Below are positions 37,301-45,954 of a DNA stretch of 64,000 nucleotides, one piece after another. Source of the stretch: CAG-552 sp964516925 (lineage in GTDB: Bacteria > Bacillota > Clostridia > Christensenellales > Pumilibacteraceae); contig CAZEXL010000003.1 of NCBI GenBank assembly GCA_964516925.1, positions 1-64,000 on the forward strand, in the 5' to 3' direction. A program made the position numbers and the translations under genes. The notes under the pieces are model-generated. The model was not told the origin of the DNA and searched no databases. It saw nothing but the letters and a program-made list of their open reading frames with translations. How positions within the stretch are numbered: the stretch's first letter is position 1; each line of letters opens with the position of its first letter.

Positions 37301-39652
37301 GGTAAGAGCGCGTTCTACTACGATCAATCGCTTTCTAAGGTTATTATCGGCGCAGGCGTAACCGAAATCGGAGACAGCGCATTCAGTAGCGACAGCAAAT
37401 TGTTCGAAGTATACAACTTGTCCGAGCTCGACATCGTTATGGGTGAGTCCACTCACGGCGGCGTTGCTCAGTACGCTAAGAGTGTTTACACTTCGCTCGA
37501 CGCCGAAAGCATGTTTATCGATATCGATGGCTACAAGTTCACTAAGGATGCCGAAGGCAACGTAACTCTTGTATTGTACTCCGGTACTGCAACCAAGATT
37601 ATATTGCCCGAATTCCCCGACGAAGACGGCAACCCGATCCTTTACACCGTTGGCGACAACTTCATGGCTCAAAACAAGTCGGTTACCAGCGTAACCATTC
37701 CGACGGGTACCGCTAAGGTAATCGGCAAGAAGGCGTTCTACTATATGCCTGCTCTTACCACTCTCGTTATAGGCGACAGCGTAGAAGAAGTTAAGGAGTC
37801 CGGTTTTGCGGGATATTTTGCAAACCGTACGTACGATAATCTCTCCGACGTAACTCTTGGTAAGAATATCAAGATTATCGGAAAAGAAGCGTTCAAAAAC
37901 CACGATTTGTGGACGGGTAGCATCGAACTCCTTAATGCTACGGAAATCGGCGAGCAGGCGTTCTATGCTTGCGGCTTCACTTCCGTAACTATCGGTAAGA
38001 ACGTAAGCGAAATTCCTTCGCGTGCATTCTATAACTGCAAGAAACTTACGGAATTCATCCTTAAGGGCGCAACCACTATCAGCGACGATGCATTCCAGTA
38101 CGGTTACGAACCCACCGTTAAGATGGGCTTAACCGGCGAAGAATACAAAGAATTGGTTGTTAGCGGATTTGCTAACGCTAGCGGAAGCATCTTCAACAGC
38201 GGCACGATCATCTCGGTAGACGGCGTTGAATTAAGCGGCGTATCTATCCCCGACGGCGTAACCTCTATCGGATCTTACGTATTCGCAGGATACGATTCTA
38301 GCGAAACTATAATCACCATTCCGGCATCCGTAACCTCTATCGGCGCAGGTGCGTTCGAAGGCGTAAATATTGCAGGCGTTAAGTTCCTTGGTACGCTCGC
38401 TCAGTGGCAAGCAATCGAGTTTGCTTCCGCTTCGGCTAACCCGCTTAACGGTGGTGCAAAACTTTACATCGGCGACGATCAAATCACCGAGCTTACTCTT
38501 TCCGCTTCTGTAAAGGCTTATACTTACGCAGGTATCAGCGGAATAACCAAGGTTACCCTTAACAGCGGCATAACCGAAATCGGCACCGACGCCTTCAAGG
38601 GCGCTTCTATCGAAGCCGTATACACTACCGCGGCTGTTTGGAACGCTATTGACTTTGCTTCTTACAACGCTAACCCGATTAGCGGCGGAGCTAAACTTTA
38701 CTTCGATAACGTTGAAGTAACCGAGCTTACTCTTTCGGCAAACGTTAACAAGTACGCCTACGTTGGTATTACGCTTTCTAAGCTTACCGTTTCTTCTAGC
38801 GTAACTTCCATCGGCACCGATGCCTTCAAGGATGCTAAGATTACCGAAGTTTACGCTTCCGACCTTGCTTCGTGGCTTAACATCGACTTTGGTTCTGCCG
38901 ATGCTAACCCGATCAGCGGCGGAGCAACGTTCTACGTAGACAGCGCAAGCTTGACTTCGCTTGAGTTAACCGCAAACGTAAAGGCTTACACGTTCAACGG
39001 CTTAACGACCATCACTAGTATCGTTATCGATACTGCCGTAACCTCTATCGGCACCGACGCCTTCAAGGGCACAACGGCTACCGTTTACTACAAAGGTACC
39101 GAAACCGATTGGGCAAGCGTAGAAGGCGTAAAGGTATTCAAGACCGTTTACTACTTCCTCGAGACTGAAACCGATGCAGGCGAAGTAACCAACAAGCTTG
39201 GCAACTACTGGCATTATGTCGAAGGCGTTGTGACTCCTTGGCTCGACGAATGGGTAGTTCTCTTCTCGTTCGAAGAAAAGTGGATCGGTTCGTGGTGTGG
39301 TCAAGATTATGATAGCGGCTACTACTTCGACATAACCATCGAAGAAACTTCGCTTACGGTAACGATAATGACTGCAGAAATGGACTACGAAACCTGGATG
39401 ATGACGACTACCGTTGTTGATACGGTAGATGCAACCGGACTTGCTTACGATTCGTCCGAATGGAAGTACACCGTTTCCTCTTGGTGGGGTGACGACGAAG
39501 AATATGACGTAACCGGCAAGTACACGTTCAGCCTTGGCGACGAATATGGCGACTGTGTGTTGTTTAGTTATGGCGGTTATTACAACATTTTGCAGATTTT
39601 TGGCAGTAACGTTAGTATTTACTCCGGTACGTGCGAGGGTACTTTCTGGTAA
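31385..39652 (+). CDS. Giant (2755-residue) modular LRR lipoprotein
   Basis: Signal peptide with lipobox VVAC and Cys25. Then come two InlB-type B-repeats (about 118-275, ending GWYKDEACTVPF..LYAKW and GWWLSDSEEGD..LYAVW), fibronectin-like modules (about 280-690), further B-repeat-like units (GWYDMLGGSKV..LYADW), and a very long array of BspA/LRR_5 units (about 850-2580). A final ~150-residue Trp-rich domain (WIGSWCGQDYDSGYYFDI) resembles a beta-barrel binding domain. It is anchored by lipid and projects from the cell; adhesion or glycan binding is likely. Its repeats make it prone to recombination. One uninterrupted frame of 8.3 kb shows it is intact. Confidence 0.88.
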   Translation: MKSKKLFLALLMILVVAVGSLVVACEEKKEPLTEGAETGTYVYDADDGEYLLTLNSGERFNLILSSGSKSGTYALSGTELKLTFNYSEDGELTAVYANDTVKFTYNNKEMEFVRRVEYTVAFNSVGGSSIGSITVVNGRTVAKPADPAKEGHVFAGWYKDEACTVPFAFGSEAITSDATLYAKWIEVEVGVLNYTINFDLNYEGASAMEAKQTLNGKLYEVETPVRSGYIFGGWWLSDSEEGDKLTNKYTDEMVFGQDTTLYAVWNEDANVIMPSVSGNKIEWSGLGSGIVYSVTVTNENGEVVASNPNNGSTTFDIDWSLLPAGEYKIEVAVESANKIGVRYYTNKALNRVSLFSVVGSNLTWVAVDNAESYYITIKCGNDSHVHTMLNNGESTSYDFSSCAMKEGGIEFIVTAMADGYATSVSKAFVVNKELSKIAAIAVNETAQTISWSPIENATGYVLSVISGDKEQSINLGNKTSYCYKEFAGNIELRVMPVANGYNSPAYTSVNVAKAAVATPANLRVDNTVISWDAVNGATGYTVYVDGNKVGDVTESTIDLASYLTDVVDGSDFAVTVVALGTANSLPSDELLVRYNIMYGTLKYNNSTVTWRPVAGADRYVVKVNGKEVVSDLRGVNSYKVALTKAGKNTVSVYYYNIYDEASSEASIEVTAYTINLNPDNGEDAAVIYAAVGDELALPSTYVKNGYDFNGWYDMLGGSKVNGVKYTADVLSQPANLNLYADWKAKTYTVTFVYEDGDVDSSAPASAQVTYGEDFILPVPENVDATYAFTYWVTEKNVPSSRVANAFGESYKPWSIYELDEDNEIKLYASWTKAFNFNLEDGKYTVQKNDAGIHKANALTIPSSYKGIQVAIVGDFSNCANLYELRIPNTVNTIESSSFEGCSNLTSIDVYDAAADNQFVQGPYSSIDGVLIVTRTNQDGSKEVAFVPENTSGTYVVPTGVTAISSVFAGTNISEIVIPSTVTAIREGSFKGCSMLRTVTFKDGGSELYVDKDAFADCVKLRSVVLPARFRLAGGVYFYQVFAGSSNLARVAISSGNTEYKSKDAIVFSNDNTDTILYYPEGRTGEYSIPTSSLAIGAYAFYGNASITSVTIPSAVVEIQEYAFANCSALTSVSIGANVETIGSHAFFKCYALATVTFDENSVLTTIGTAAFGLNDSVSGTVSRGTATLTGVVLPQSLTTIGDYAFMLQYTAISNLNIPNVTSIGAYAFYHNDSIKSADLRSVGSMGGYAFSYCSELNVVIVGTYTCEEIQGTVTNSDPFYCCYYLYKVINLGTLSIEVGDTTNGRIAEYALEVLASEADSKIKVTEDGLYAYTVTQKTVTEDEEEKTVDVVTLVKYLGNESEIVLPQASVFGDYDSYVIGSTAFRYRDNSWYGIITLTTITVPDDVAEIEDGAFTGCDKLTVVYDFTAKEPDEEGNEKTRLNITAGSSTNGSIAANATNVYTESGSASEDDGLVNQNGFKFEVTKSEAADEETGETVTTITAKLVTYEGDDEVVVLPEAYVEDGVSYRYTITASTFSGKTVSDLTIQGVDEVPASLFYVSAGNTTLTKLTVIGNGETTIGASAFAKAKNLKSVELRGVKEIGAAAFAGDKSNGWSYAQMSLTSFKADETLKSIGASAFAGNYSYSSKLAEVEIPGVVSIAKMAFQYNDSLKEINLPSWEFTVESAKTSNYNNIFQNCTALTSVTLGDGVEAIGYQMFQNDKALTQITLSNNVKYIGKYAFGGSGLTSITLPDSVETIDQYAFNQCMSLTTVVVGRGVTSIGNNAFGTYSSWSNSTCQKLLLVYNNSTLDIEAGAATHGNIALNALAVISGASFEVKSVVDEDGFEFIVSPDFVILTGYHGTERALITPYDYNGRTYEIAPYAFYDAGILSVSLGKGVTTIGNYAFASSNSLNDNARLRSVDLNEGLETIGNYAFNYSSIYSIEIPSTVTSIGTSAFANCSFLSEATIWSGVIGKSAFYYDQSLSKVIIGAGVTEIGDSAFSSDSKLFEVYNLSELDIVMGESTHGGVAQYAKSVYTSLDAESMFIDIDGYKFTKDAEGNVTLVLYSGTATKIILPEFPDEDGNPILYTVGDNFMAQNKSVTSVTIPTGTAKVIGKKAFYYMPALTTLVIGDSVEEVKESGFAGYFANRTYDNLSDVTLGKNIKIIGKEAFKNHDLWTGSIELLNATEIGEQAFYACGFTSVTIGKNVSEIPSRAFYNCKKLTEFILKGATTISDDAFQYGYEPTVKMGLTGEEYKELVVSGFANASGSIFNSGTIISVDGVELSGVSIPDGVTSIGSYVFAGYDSSETIITIPASVTSIGAGAFEGVNIAGVKFLGTLAQWQAIEFASASANPLNGGAKLYIGDDQITELTLSASVKAYTYAGISGITKVTLNSGITEIGTDAFKGASIEAVYTTAAVWNAIDFASYNANPISGGAKLYFDNVEVTELTLSANVNKYAYVGITLSKLTVSSSVTSIGTDAFKDAKITEVYASDLASWLNIDFGSADANPISGGATFYVDSASLTSLELTANVKAYTFNGLTTITSIVIDTAVTSIGTDAFKGTTATVYYKGTETDWASVEGVKVFKTVYYFLETETDAGEVTNKLGNYWHYVEGVVTPWLDEWVVLFSFEEKWIGSWCGQDYDSGYYFDITIEETSLTVTIMTAEMDYETWMMTTTVVDTVDATGLAYDSSEWKYTVSSWWGDDEEYDVTGKYTFSLGDEYGDCVLFSYGGYYNILQIFGSNVSIYSGTCEGTFW

Positions 39653-39762
39653 GATTAACTCTTATGCTCCTTCTCCCGCAAGGGGGAAGGAGTATAGAAA
39701 AAAGACTTCAAGTGCCTTATTGTGATTGTTAGCAAAGTCGGCAATCGCAATAAAAACCTTAT

Positions 39763-39796
39763 GGCGGCTCCCTTTTTTGGGGGCTGCCTTTTTTAT
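39763..39796 (+). terminator. Terminator of the giant lipoprotein gene
   Basis: GGCGGCTCCC / GGGGGCTGCC stem followed by TTTTTT. A second hairpin, CTCCTTCTCCC / GGGGGAAGGAG (39667-39692), lies closer to the stop but lacks a T tract. Confidence 0.65.
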
Positions 39797-39799
39797 TAT

Positions 39800-40395
39800 G
39801 TCACCAATGAGCGAAGCGCAGCAATCCCAACCACCTGTCATTCTGAGCGTCAGCCACCATGTCATTGCGAGGAGCGAAGCGACGCGGCAATCTCTCCGTT
39901 AAACTCTTACCTCTCGGTAACAGTAGAGGCACTGCCGCCCAATCCACCTTCTGTCATTCTGAGCGTCAGCGAAGAATCTCGCGGAAGCGATTACTTTTCT
40001 TTAGGGAAAGAAAAGTAACCCAAAGAAACCTGAACCTTTTGTCATTCTGAGCGTCAGCGAAGAATCTCGCGGAAGCGAAACGGTTGTTAGCACTATCGTA
40101 ACAGCAGAAAACATTCCAACCATATGTCATTGCGAAGGACGTAGTCCTGTGGCAATCTCTCCGTGTAACTGCACACTCTCGGCTCAATCAAACGTACTAC
40201 CGCCCGAACTTATACAACAATAAGGTATCGCTTCCGCGAGATTCTTCACGTTGTTCAGAATGACATTAAAAGAGAATACGCACCTAAAAACTACTCTTTT
40301 TGGCAACAACTACCGCCCAAATCCAATTCCCTCAAGCTTCTTTTGCTTACTTTTCTTCACGGAAGAAAAGTAAGTCGCCCCGCTTATCCCCAAAA
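39800..40395 (+). repeat. Dispersed intergenic repeat cluster 2
   Basis: Carries two forward copies of module A (GTCATTCTGAGCGTCAGCGA..CTCGCGGAAGCGA), a reversed copy (TCGCTTCCGCGAGATTCTTC near 40209), two copies of module B (GTCATTGCGA..GCAATCTCTCCG), and palindromic arms ACTTTTCTTTAGGGAAAGAAAAGT and its kin. No gene lies in the 39653-40512 gap. Confidence 0.8.
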
Positions 40396-40418
40396 CGCGC
40401 GAAAAAGCCCGAATTAAG

Positions 40419-40456
40419 CGAATCGCAAAAAATATTTTTTGCGATTCGTCCTTTTT
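40419..40456 (+). terminator. Perfect palindrome with T tract
   Basis: CGAATCGCAAAAAA / TTTTTTGCGATTCG followed by TCCTTTTTTATT. It lies just upstream of the helicase promoter and would isolate it from read-through. Confidence 0.7.
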
Positions 40457-40458
40457 TA

Positions 40459-40487
40459 TTGTAAAATACTGTAAAGTGTGTTATAAT
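40459..40487 (+). promoter_or_regulatory. Promoter of the SNF2 helicase operon
   Basis: TTGTAA (40459-40464), 17-bp spacer, TATAAT (40482-40487). AAGGAG precedes the start codon. Confidence 0.65.
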
Positions 40488-40512
40488 TATAATTCACAAA
40501 AAGGAGCGCGAA

Positions 40513-43500
40513 ATGCCTGATTTTGAATCTTTATACAGCGAAAGCCAAGCAAACGCCTTTACTTCGGCAAAAAAGCGTTTTTACGACAACAAGGTCGGCG
40601 ACCTTGCCGAAACCGAAATGGGCGGCAAAACCATCATTACGGCCGTAGTACGCGGGCACAAGGACTATCACACCAAAATCGTGTTCGACGAGCAGGGCGG
40701 TTTGTACGATTATTCGTGCGATTGCGTAAGCTTCAACCTAAGCGACGGTCCGTGCAAACACATTATTGCCGCCGCTCTTACCTACGAAGAAAAAAATCCG
40801 CAAGGCTCGATTCAAAAAAAGAAGTACGTTTCGGACGGTTGCGTGTCGGGCATTATCAGTTCGTACGCAAAAATGCGAAAAAACAAGGTTCTGCGCGAAG
40901 ATCCGCCGATAAAGCTTACGCCCATACTTATTCTAAACAGCAACGATAAACTGTCTCTCAGATTCCTTATAGGCAAAAAGCGCATGTACAAGGTTCGCGA
41001 CGTCAGTGAGTTTTGCGCCCTTTGCGGCGCTTCAACCTACAAACGCTACGGCTCGGCGCTTGCTTTCGAGCATTGTGCGGACAACTTCGACGAGCTTGGC
41101 AAAAAAACGGTCAACTTTTTGATCCGTTCGGTAAAGGAAAAACTTGCCTTGGGTGAATACGTAAAAGATAGGATCACACTTTCGCCCTCGGATGTAGACG
41201 ACTTTTTCGACCTTTACGACGGACTTATCGAGGTCGAGGAGGGCGGCGCAAGCGAAGGTATGAGGCAGATCGTGCGCGTTCCCGATTCGATACGCGCCAC
41301 TATCAACGTAACAAAATGCCAGGGCGGCTACGAAGTCAGCTCCGCCCTTAATACCTTCAAGCTGCTTGCAGGCAAACGCTACGACTATATAATGACTTCC
41401 GGTCGAATCTACCGCGTTACCGGCGATTACGTCGAGGCTTCGTACAAGCTGCTCAGTCTGCTTAATTCGCGCGACAAGGTGTTCGTAAGCGACGCGGACA
41501 TCGGCAGATTTTACAACAACGTGCTGCTAGAAGCCGAAAAATTCTCGACGATAAGCAGCGATTCGGACCTAAGCATGTTCACCGTTCCGCCGCTTAACGC
41601 CTCGCTTTACCTCGATCGCGAGGGCGGAGTGGTAAAGGGCAGATTGGAATGTTTCTACGGCGAAACGGAAGTCGATCTGTTTGCAGAGTCTTACGGCGAC
41701 CGCGACTACGAAGCCGAGGATATGCTTAAAGAAAGCCTTGCAAAGTATTTTCCGTACTTTCCGCACCTCATTTTGGAAACCGACGACGACGTGTACAAGC
41801 TGCTAAGCGAAGGCTTGCGTGCGCTTCGTCGCGTCTGTGCGGTATATATGACCGCCGAAATGCAAAAGTCGGGCATTCGTCGTCCGCCCGGAGTAAAAGT
41901 AGGCGTTAAGCTAAGCGGCGATCTTATAGATATCGACCTTGTCGCCGACGACTTCACGCAAGAAGAACTGCTAAAAATCATAAATGCCTCGCAAAGCAAA
42001 AAGTACGTCCGACTCGGCGACGACTTCGTGGACGTGGACGATCCCGGCTTGCGCGCGATTGCCGAAGCGCTTTCGCTCAGCGGCTCGCTTAGCGTTCCCG
42101 CTTACTACGCTCCGCACCTTACTCAAACGCTGGGCGACTACTACGACGTAAAAACGGACGGACTTGCTAAAATCGAGCGGCTCGTTTGCCCCGCACCGAG
42201 CGGGTTAAACGACGTGCTTCGTCCGTATCAGCAGACGGGACTAAACTGGCTTGTAAGCCTAAAAGAGGGCGGCTACGGCGGTATTTTGGCTGACGATATG
42301 GGTCTTGGCAAAAGCCTTCAGATAATCGCGCTTATTCTTGCCAAAAAGCTTAAAACGATCATAGTTTGTCCCACGACGCTCATTTTAAATTGGAAAAGCG
42401 AGCTTTCTAAGTTTGCGCCCGATTTAAGCGTTTTGTGCGTAATGGGCAGTCAGGACGAACGTGCCGAACTTATTCGCAACGTAAATCATTTTGACGTTAT
42501 AATAACGTCGTACGAGCTTATTCGCAGAGACATCGACCAATACGACGTGGAATTCGACCTTGCCGTAATCGACGAGGCGCAATTTATTAAAAATCCCGAA
42601 ACCAAAAATTCGCGCGCTGTAAAAAAGCTTAAAAGCAAGCACCGTTTCGCGCTTACGGGCACGCCTATCGAAAACAGCCTGTCCGAACTATGGTCCATTT
42701 TCGACTTCATTATGCCGGGCTATCTTTTCAGCTATCAACGCTTTAAAGAAAAGTTCGAAATTCCCATCGTAAACGGCGAAAAAGACGCCGAGGAGGAGCT
42801 TAAACGCCTCGTAACTCCGTTTATTTTGCGAAGACTTAAGTCGGACGTACTAAAGGAGCTTCCGCCCAAAATCGAAACGGACATCGTTTGTCCGCTTATT
42901 GGCGAGCAGGCGAACTACTACAAGGCGCACCTTGCGCTTATTCGCAACAACTTGCTCTCGTCCGCCGAGCCGCTTAACAAGATAACCATCCTTACCATGC
43001 TTACCAAGCTGCGGAGAATTTGTTGCGATCCCGTTTTGGAGGACGGCTCGTACAAGGGCAATTCCGCAAAGCTCGAAGCGTGCATGCAGCTTGTAGAAAC
43101 GGCGATCAACGGCGGGCACAAAACGCTCATCTTCTCGCAATTCACCTCTATGCTCGACGTAATTCGCGCCGAGCTGCTCAGCCGAGGCGTTACCTCCTAC
43201 ACGCTTACCGGCGAAACGCCCAAAGCCGACCGCTTAAAGTTCGTTAATCGCTTCAACAAGGACGAAACGCAGGTGTTCTTAATTTCGCTTCGAGCAGGCG
43301 GGACGGGACTTAATCTTACCGGCGCGGACGTCGTTATACACTACGATCCGTGGTGGAACGTTTCGGTAATGAATCAAGCCACCGACCGCGCTTATCGTAT
43401 AGGGCAAAGCAAGTCCGTTCAGGTGTACTCGCTGCTTCTAGACGGCACGCTGGAACAAAAAATCGTCGAATTACAAAAACGCAAAGCCAAGCTTTCGGGA

Positions 43501-43557
43501 TTGCTCGAAGGCAACTTGGACGAAAACGAGTTGTTACAGCTGATTAAGCAGGAATAA
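40513..43557 (+). CDS. SWIM-domain SNF2-family DNA-dependent ATPase
   Basis: A 1014-residue protein. An N-terminal SWIM zinc finger (YSCDCVSFNLSDGPCKH, about 69-85) precedes a long bacterial SNF2-associated region. The two helicase domains have Walker A DDMGLGKS (Lys600), DEAQ box (687-690), LTGTPIEN, and motifs V-VI (GGTGLNLTGADVVIHYDPWWN, ATDRAYRIGQ). Such proteins translocate on double-stranded DNA and remodel protein-DNA complexes; their bacterial role is poorly defined. It heads a run of three closely spaced genes with htpG and pyrR. Confidence 0.92.
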   Translation: MPDFESLYSESQANAFTSAKKRFYDNKVGDLAETEMGGKTIITAVVRGHKDYHTKIVFDEQGGLYDYSCDCVSFNLSDGPCKHIIAAALTYEEKNPQGSIQKKKYVSDGCVSGIISSYAKMRKNKVLREDPPIKLTPILILNSNDKLSLRFLIGKKRMYKVRDVSEFCALCGASTYKRYGSALAFEHCADNFDELGKKTVNFLIRSVKEKLALGEYVKDRITLSPSDVDDFFDLYDGLIEVEEGGASEGMRQIVRVPDSIRATINVTKCQGGYEVSSALNTFKLLAGKRYDYIMTSGRIYRVTGDYVEASYKLLSLLNSRDKVFVSDADIGRFYNNVLLEAEKFSTISSDSDLSMFTVPPLNASLYLDREGGVVKGRLECFYGETEVDLFAESYGDRDYEAEDMLKESLAKYFPYFPHLILETDDDVYKLLSEGLRALRRVCAVYMTAEMQKSGIRRPPGVKVGVKLSGDLIDIDLVADDFTQEELLKIINASQSKKYVRLGDDFVDVDDPGLRAIAEALSLSGSLSVPAYYAPHLTQTLGDYYDVKTDGLAKIERLVCPAPSGLNDVLRPYQQTGLNWLVSLKEGGYGGILADDMGLGKSLQIIALILAKKLKTIIVCPTTLILNWKSELSKFAPDLSVLCVMGSQDERAELIRNVNHFDVIITSYELIRRDIDQYDVEFDLAVIDEAQFIKNPETKNSRAVKKLKSKHRFALTGTPIENSLSELWSIFDFIMPGYLFSYQRFKEKFEIPIVNGEKDAEEELKRLVTPFILRRLKSDVLKELPPKIETDIVCPLIGEQANYYKAHLALIRNNLLSSAEPLNKITILTMLTKLRRICCDPVLEDGSYKGNSAKLEACMQLVETAINGGHKTLIFSQFTSMLDVIRAELLSRGVTSYTLTGETPKADRLKFVNRFNKDETQVFLISLRAGGTGLNLTGADVVIHYDPWWNVSVMNQATDRAYRIGQSKSVQVYSLLLDGTLEQKIVELQKRKAKLSGLLEGNLDENELLQLIKQE

Positions 43558-43593
43558 CTTTTACTAAGTAAAAAAACCAAAGGAGTAACATAA

Positions 43594-45414
43594 ATGAAAA
43601 AATTTCAAGCACAGTCGCAACGACTTTTGGAGCTTATGATAAACTCCATTTACACAAACAAAGAGATCTTCTTGCGTGAACTTATTTCCAACGCAAGCGA
43701 CGCTTTGGACAAACTGCACTTTATTTCGCTTACCGATTCCGCGGCAAGTCGCGAGTTCGCAATCGAACTTTCGATCGATGAAAAAGCTCGTACGCTTACC
43801 GTGTCGGACAACGGCATAGGTATGGACGAAGCCGATCTCGACGACAACCTCGGAACCATCGCTTCCAGCGGAACGTTTAAGTTTAAAGCCGAAAACAAGA
43901 CCGACGAGGAGCTTATCGGGCAGTTCGGCGTAGGCTTTTATTCTGCGTTTATGGTTGCCGACAAGGTTACCGTTATTACCAAAAAGTACGGCTTGGATCA
44001 GGCGTACGTTTGGGAAAGCTGCGGCGCCGACGGCTACACCGTTTCGCCCGCTCAGCGCGATCAAAGCGGAACGACTATAATTTTGCATCTTAAGGACAAC
44101 ACCGACGACGACAAAACGGACGATTATCTTTCGGAATGGCGAATAGGCGAGCTGGTAAAAAAATATTCCGACTACATTCGTTATCCCATAAAAATGGAAT
44201 GTACTTCGCAACGCAAAAAGGAAGGTACCGACGAGTGGGAGGATTACAAAGAAGTTCGTACGCTTAACAGCATGTTGCCCATTTGGAAGCGAAGCAAGAA
44301 CGAAGCTAAAAAGCAGGACTACGTAGATTTTTATCGTAACAAGTACTACGACCTTGCCGAGCCGCTTTACTATTTTACGGCGGCTACCGAGGGTGCGCTT
44401 ACGTATAACGCGCTTATCTACGTACCGGGCAAAGCGCCGTTCGATTATTACAGCGCCGACTTCAAGCGCGGCTTGTCGCTTTATTGCGGCGGCGTACTTA
44501 TTATGGAAAGCTGTGAAGATTTGCTTCCGCCGTACTTTGGTTTCTTGCGAGGAATAGTGGACAGCAGCGACTTGTCGCTTAACATTTCCAGAGAGACGCT
44601 ACAAAAGGATCGCCAGCTTAAGGCGCTTGCAAACGGAATAAACAAAAGAATCGTTTCGGAATTCACCAAGCTTCTTGCGTCCGATCGCGAAACGTACGAA
44701 AAGATTTTCTCGGAGTACGGCGCAAGTATAAAGTTCGGCGTATACGACAACTTCGGCGCAAAAAAGGACGAGCTTAAGGATATTATTTTGTTCCGTTCGT
44801 CTAGGTCCGATAAGCTTATCACGCTAAAAGAGTACGTTGCCGGAATGAAGGACGATCAAACGGAGATATTCTACGCTTCGGGTAAAACGATCGAGGCAAT
44901 TCAGCGCATGCCGCAAGTGGAAGGGTTGAAGCAAAAGGATATCGAAGTCTTGTATCTTACCGATCAAATCGACGAGTTCGTAATGAAAGTTCTTGGCGAG
45001 TACGACGGCAAAAAGATCACGGCGGCAGGAGCGGCTGCTCAAAAGCAAAATGACGAAGGCTACGGCGACTTGCTTAAATTCATGACCGAATCGCTTGGCG
45101 GCAAGGTAAAGGAAGTTCGACTTAACTCGGATATCGGCGCATATCCGTCCTGTCTTACGGCAGAGGGCGAAATATCGCTTGAAATGGAACGCATATTGTC
45201 GGCTATGCCCAACGGCAAGGGCGTAAAGGCAGTCAGGATTATGGAGATCAATCCCGCCCATGCCGTTATTGCAAAAGCAAAAGAGCTGCTTGGCAAGGAC
45301 GACGAAAAGCTCAAAAAATTAACGAGCGTTTTGTACGGCGAAGCGTTGCTTCTTGCCGGACTGGAAGTAGAGGACGGAGCCGACTTCGTGCTAAGCGTAA
45401 ACGATATTATCTAA
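43594..45414 (+). CDS. htpG: Molecular chaperone HtpG (bacterial Hsp90)
   Basis: A 606-residue Hsp90. The N-terminal GHKL ATPase shows ELISNASDALDKL, DNGIGMDEADL, GTIASSGTFKF and GQFGVGFYSAF. The middle domain carries the catalytic Arg region (NISRETLQKDRQLK), and the C-terminal dimerisation region is present. It folds and protects client proteins in the cytoplasm with ATP. Length is normal. AAAGGAG lies ahead of the start; the gene sits 36 nt after the helicase gene and 12 nt before pyrR. Confidence 0.95.
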   Translation: MKKFQAQSQRLLELMINSIYTNKEIFLRELISNASDALDKLHFISLTDSAASREFAIELSIDEKARTLTVSDNGIGMDEADLDDNLGTIASSGTFKFKAENKTDEELIGQFGVGFYSAFMVADKVTVITKKYGLDQAYVWESCGADGYTVSPAQRDQSGTTIILHLKDNTDDDKTDDYLSEWRIGELVKKYSDYIRYPIKMECTSQRKKEGTDEWEDYKEVRTLNSMLPIWKRSKNEAKKQDYVDFYRNKYYDLAEPLYYFTAATEGALTYNALIYVPGKAPFDYYSADFKRGLSLYCGGVLIMESCEDLLPPYFGFLRGIVDSSDLSLNISRETLQKDRQLKALANGINKRIVSEFTKLLASDRETYEKIFSEYGASIKFGVYDNFGAKKDELKDIILFRSSRSDKLITLKEYVAGMKDDQTEIFYASGKTIEAIQRMPQVEGLKQKDIEVLYLTDQIDEFVMKVLGEYDGKKITAAGAAAQKQNDEGYGDLLKFMTESLGGKVKEVRLNSDIGAYPSCLTAEGEISLEMERILSAMPNGKGVKAVRIMEINPAHAVIAKAKELLGKDDEKLKKLTSVLYGEALLLAGLEVEDGADFVLSVNDII

Positions 45415-45426
45415 CGGAGGTTAATT

Positions 45427-45954
45427 ATGGAACTCAAAGCTAATCTTTTGGATGAAGCGGCGGTTGTACGCGCGCTTACGCGCATTTCGCACGAGATTAT
45501 CGAGAAGAACAAGGGCGTAGAAAACGTCGTTTTGGTCGGAATCAAAAGTCGAGGCGCGCCGCTTGCTCAGTGCATAAAAACGATTATTCTAAAGGCTACC
45601 GACGTCGAGGTGCCCGTTCACGAGCTGGACATAAGTTTGTATCGCGACGACCGTAACGGCAACGAAAAACCTCAAGAATACGAGCTCGATTTCGATCCTA
45701 CCGGCAAAACGATCGTGCTTGTCGACGACGTTATGTACACCGGCAGAACGGTGCGCGCGGCAATCGAAGCGGTGCTAAAAAAAGGCAGGGCGGCAGTAAT
45801 TCAGCTGGCAGTGCTTATCGATCGCGGACATCGCGAGTTGCCGCTTCGTGCGGACTACGTCGGCAAAAACGTGCCTACGTCCAAAAACGAGGTTATTTCG
45901 GTTAACTTCCCGCCGTACGACAAAACCGTCGGCGTCGATATTTACGAACTATAA
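45427..45954 (+). CDS. pyrR: PyrR, uracil phosphoribosyltransferase / pyr attenuator
   Basis: A 175-residue PRTase-fold protein with the PRPP loop VLVDDVMYTGRT (Asp100, Asp101 to Thr108) and LLVGIKSRGAPLA-like motif VLVGIKSRGAPLAQ near residue 36. PyrR binds pyr mRNA to promote termination and has uracil PRTase activity. No pyr operon or PyrR-binding leader is in this window, so here it would act in trans. It lies downstream of htpG after CGGAGG. A perfect CTTACCTTTCTTTA-type palindrome right after the stop may serve as terminator. Confidence 0.93.
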   Translation: MELKANLLDEAAVVRALTRISHEIIEKNKGVENVVLVGIKSRGAPLAQCIKTIILKATDVEVPVHELDISLYRDDRNGNEKPQEYELDFDPTGKTIVLVDDVMYTGRTVRAAIEAVLKKGRAAVIQLAVLIDRGHRELPLRADYVGKNVPTSKNEVISVNFPPYDKTVGVDIYEL

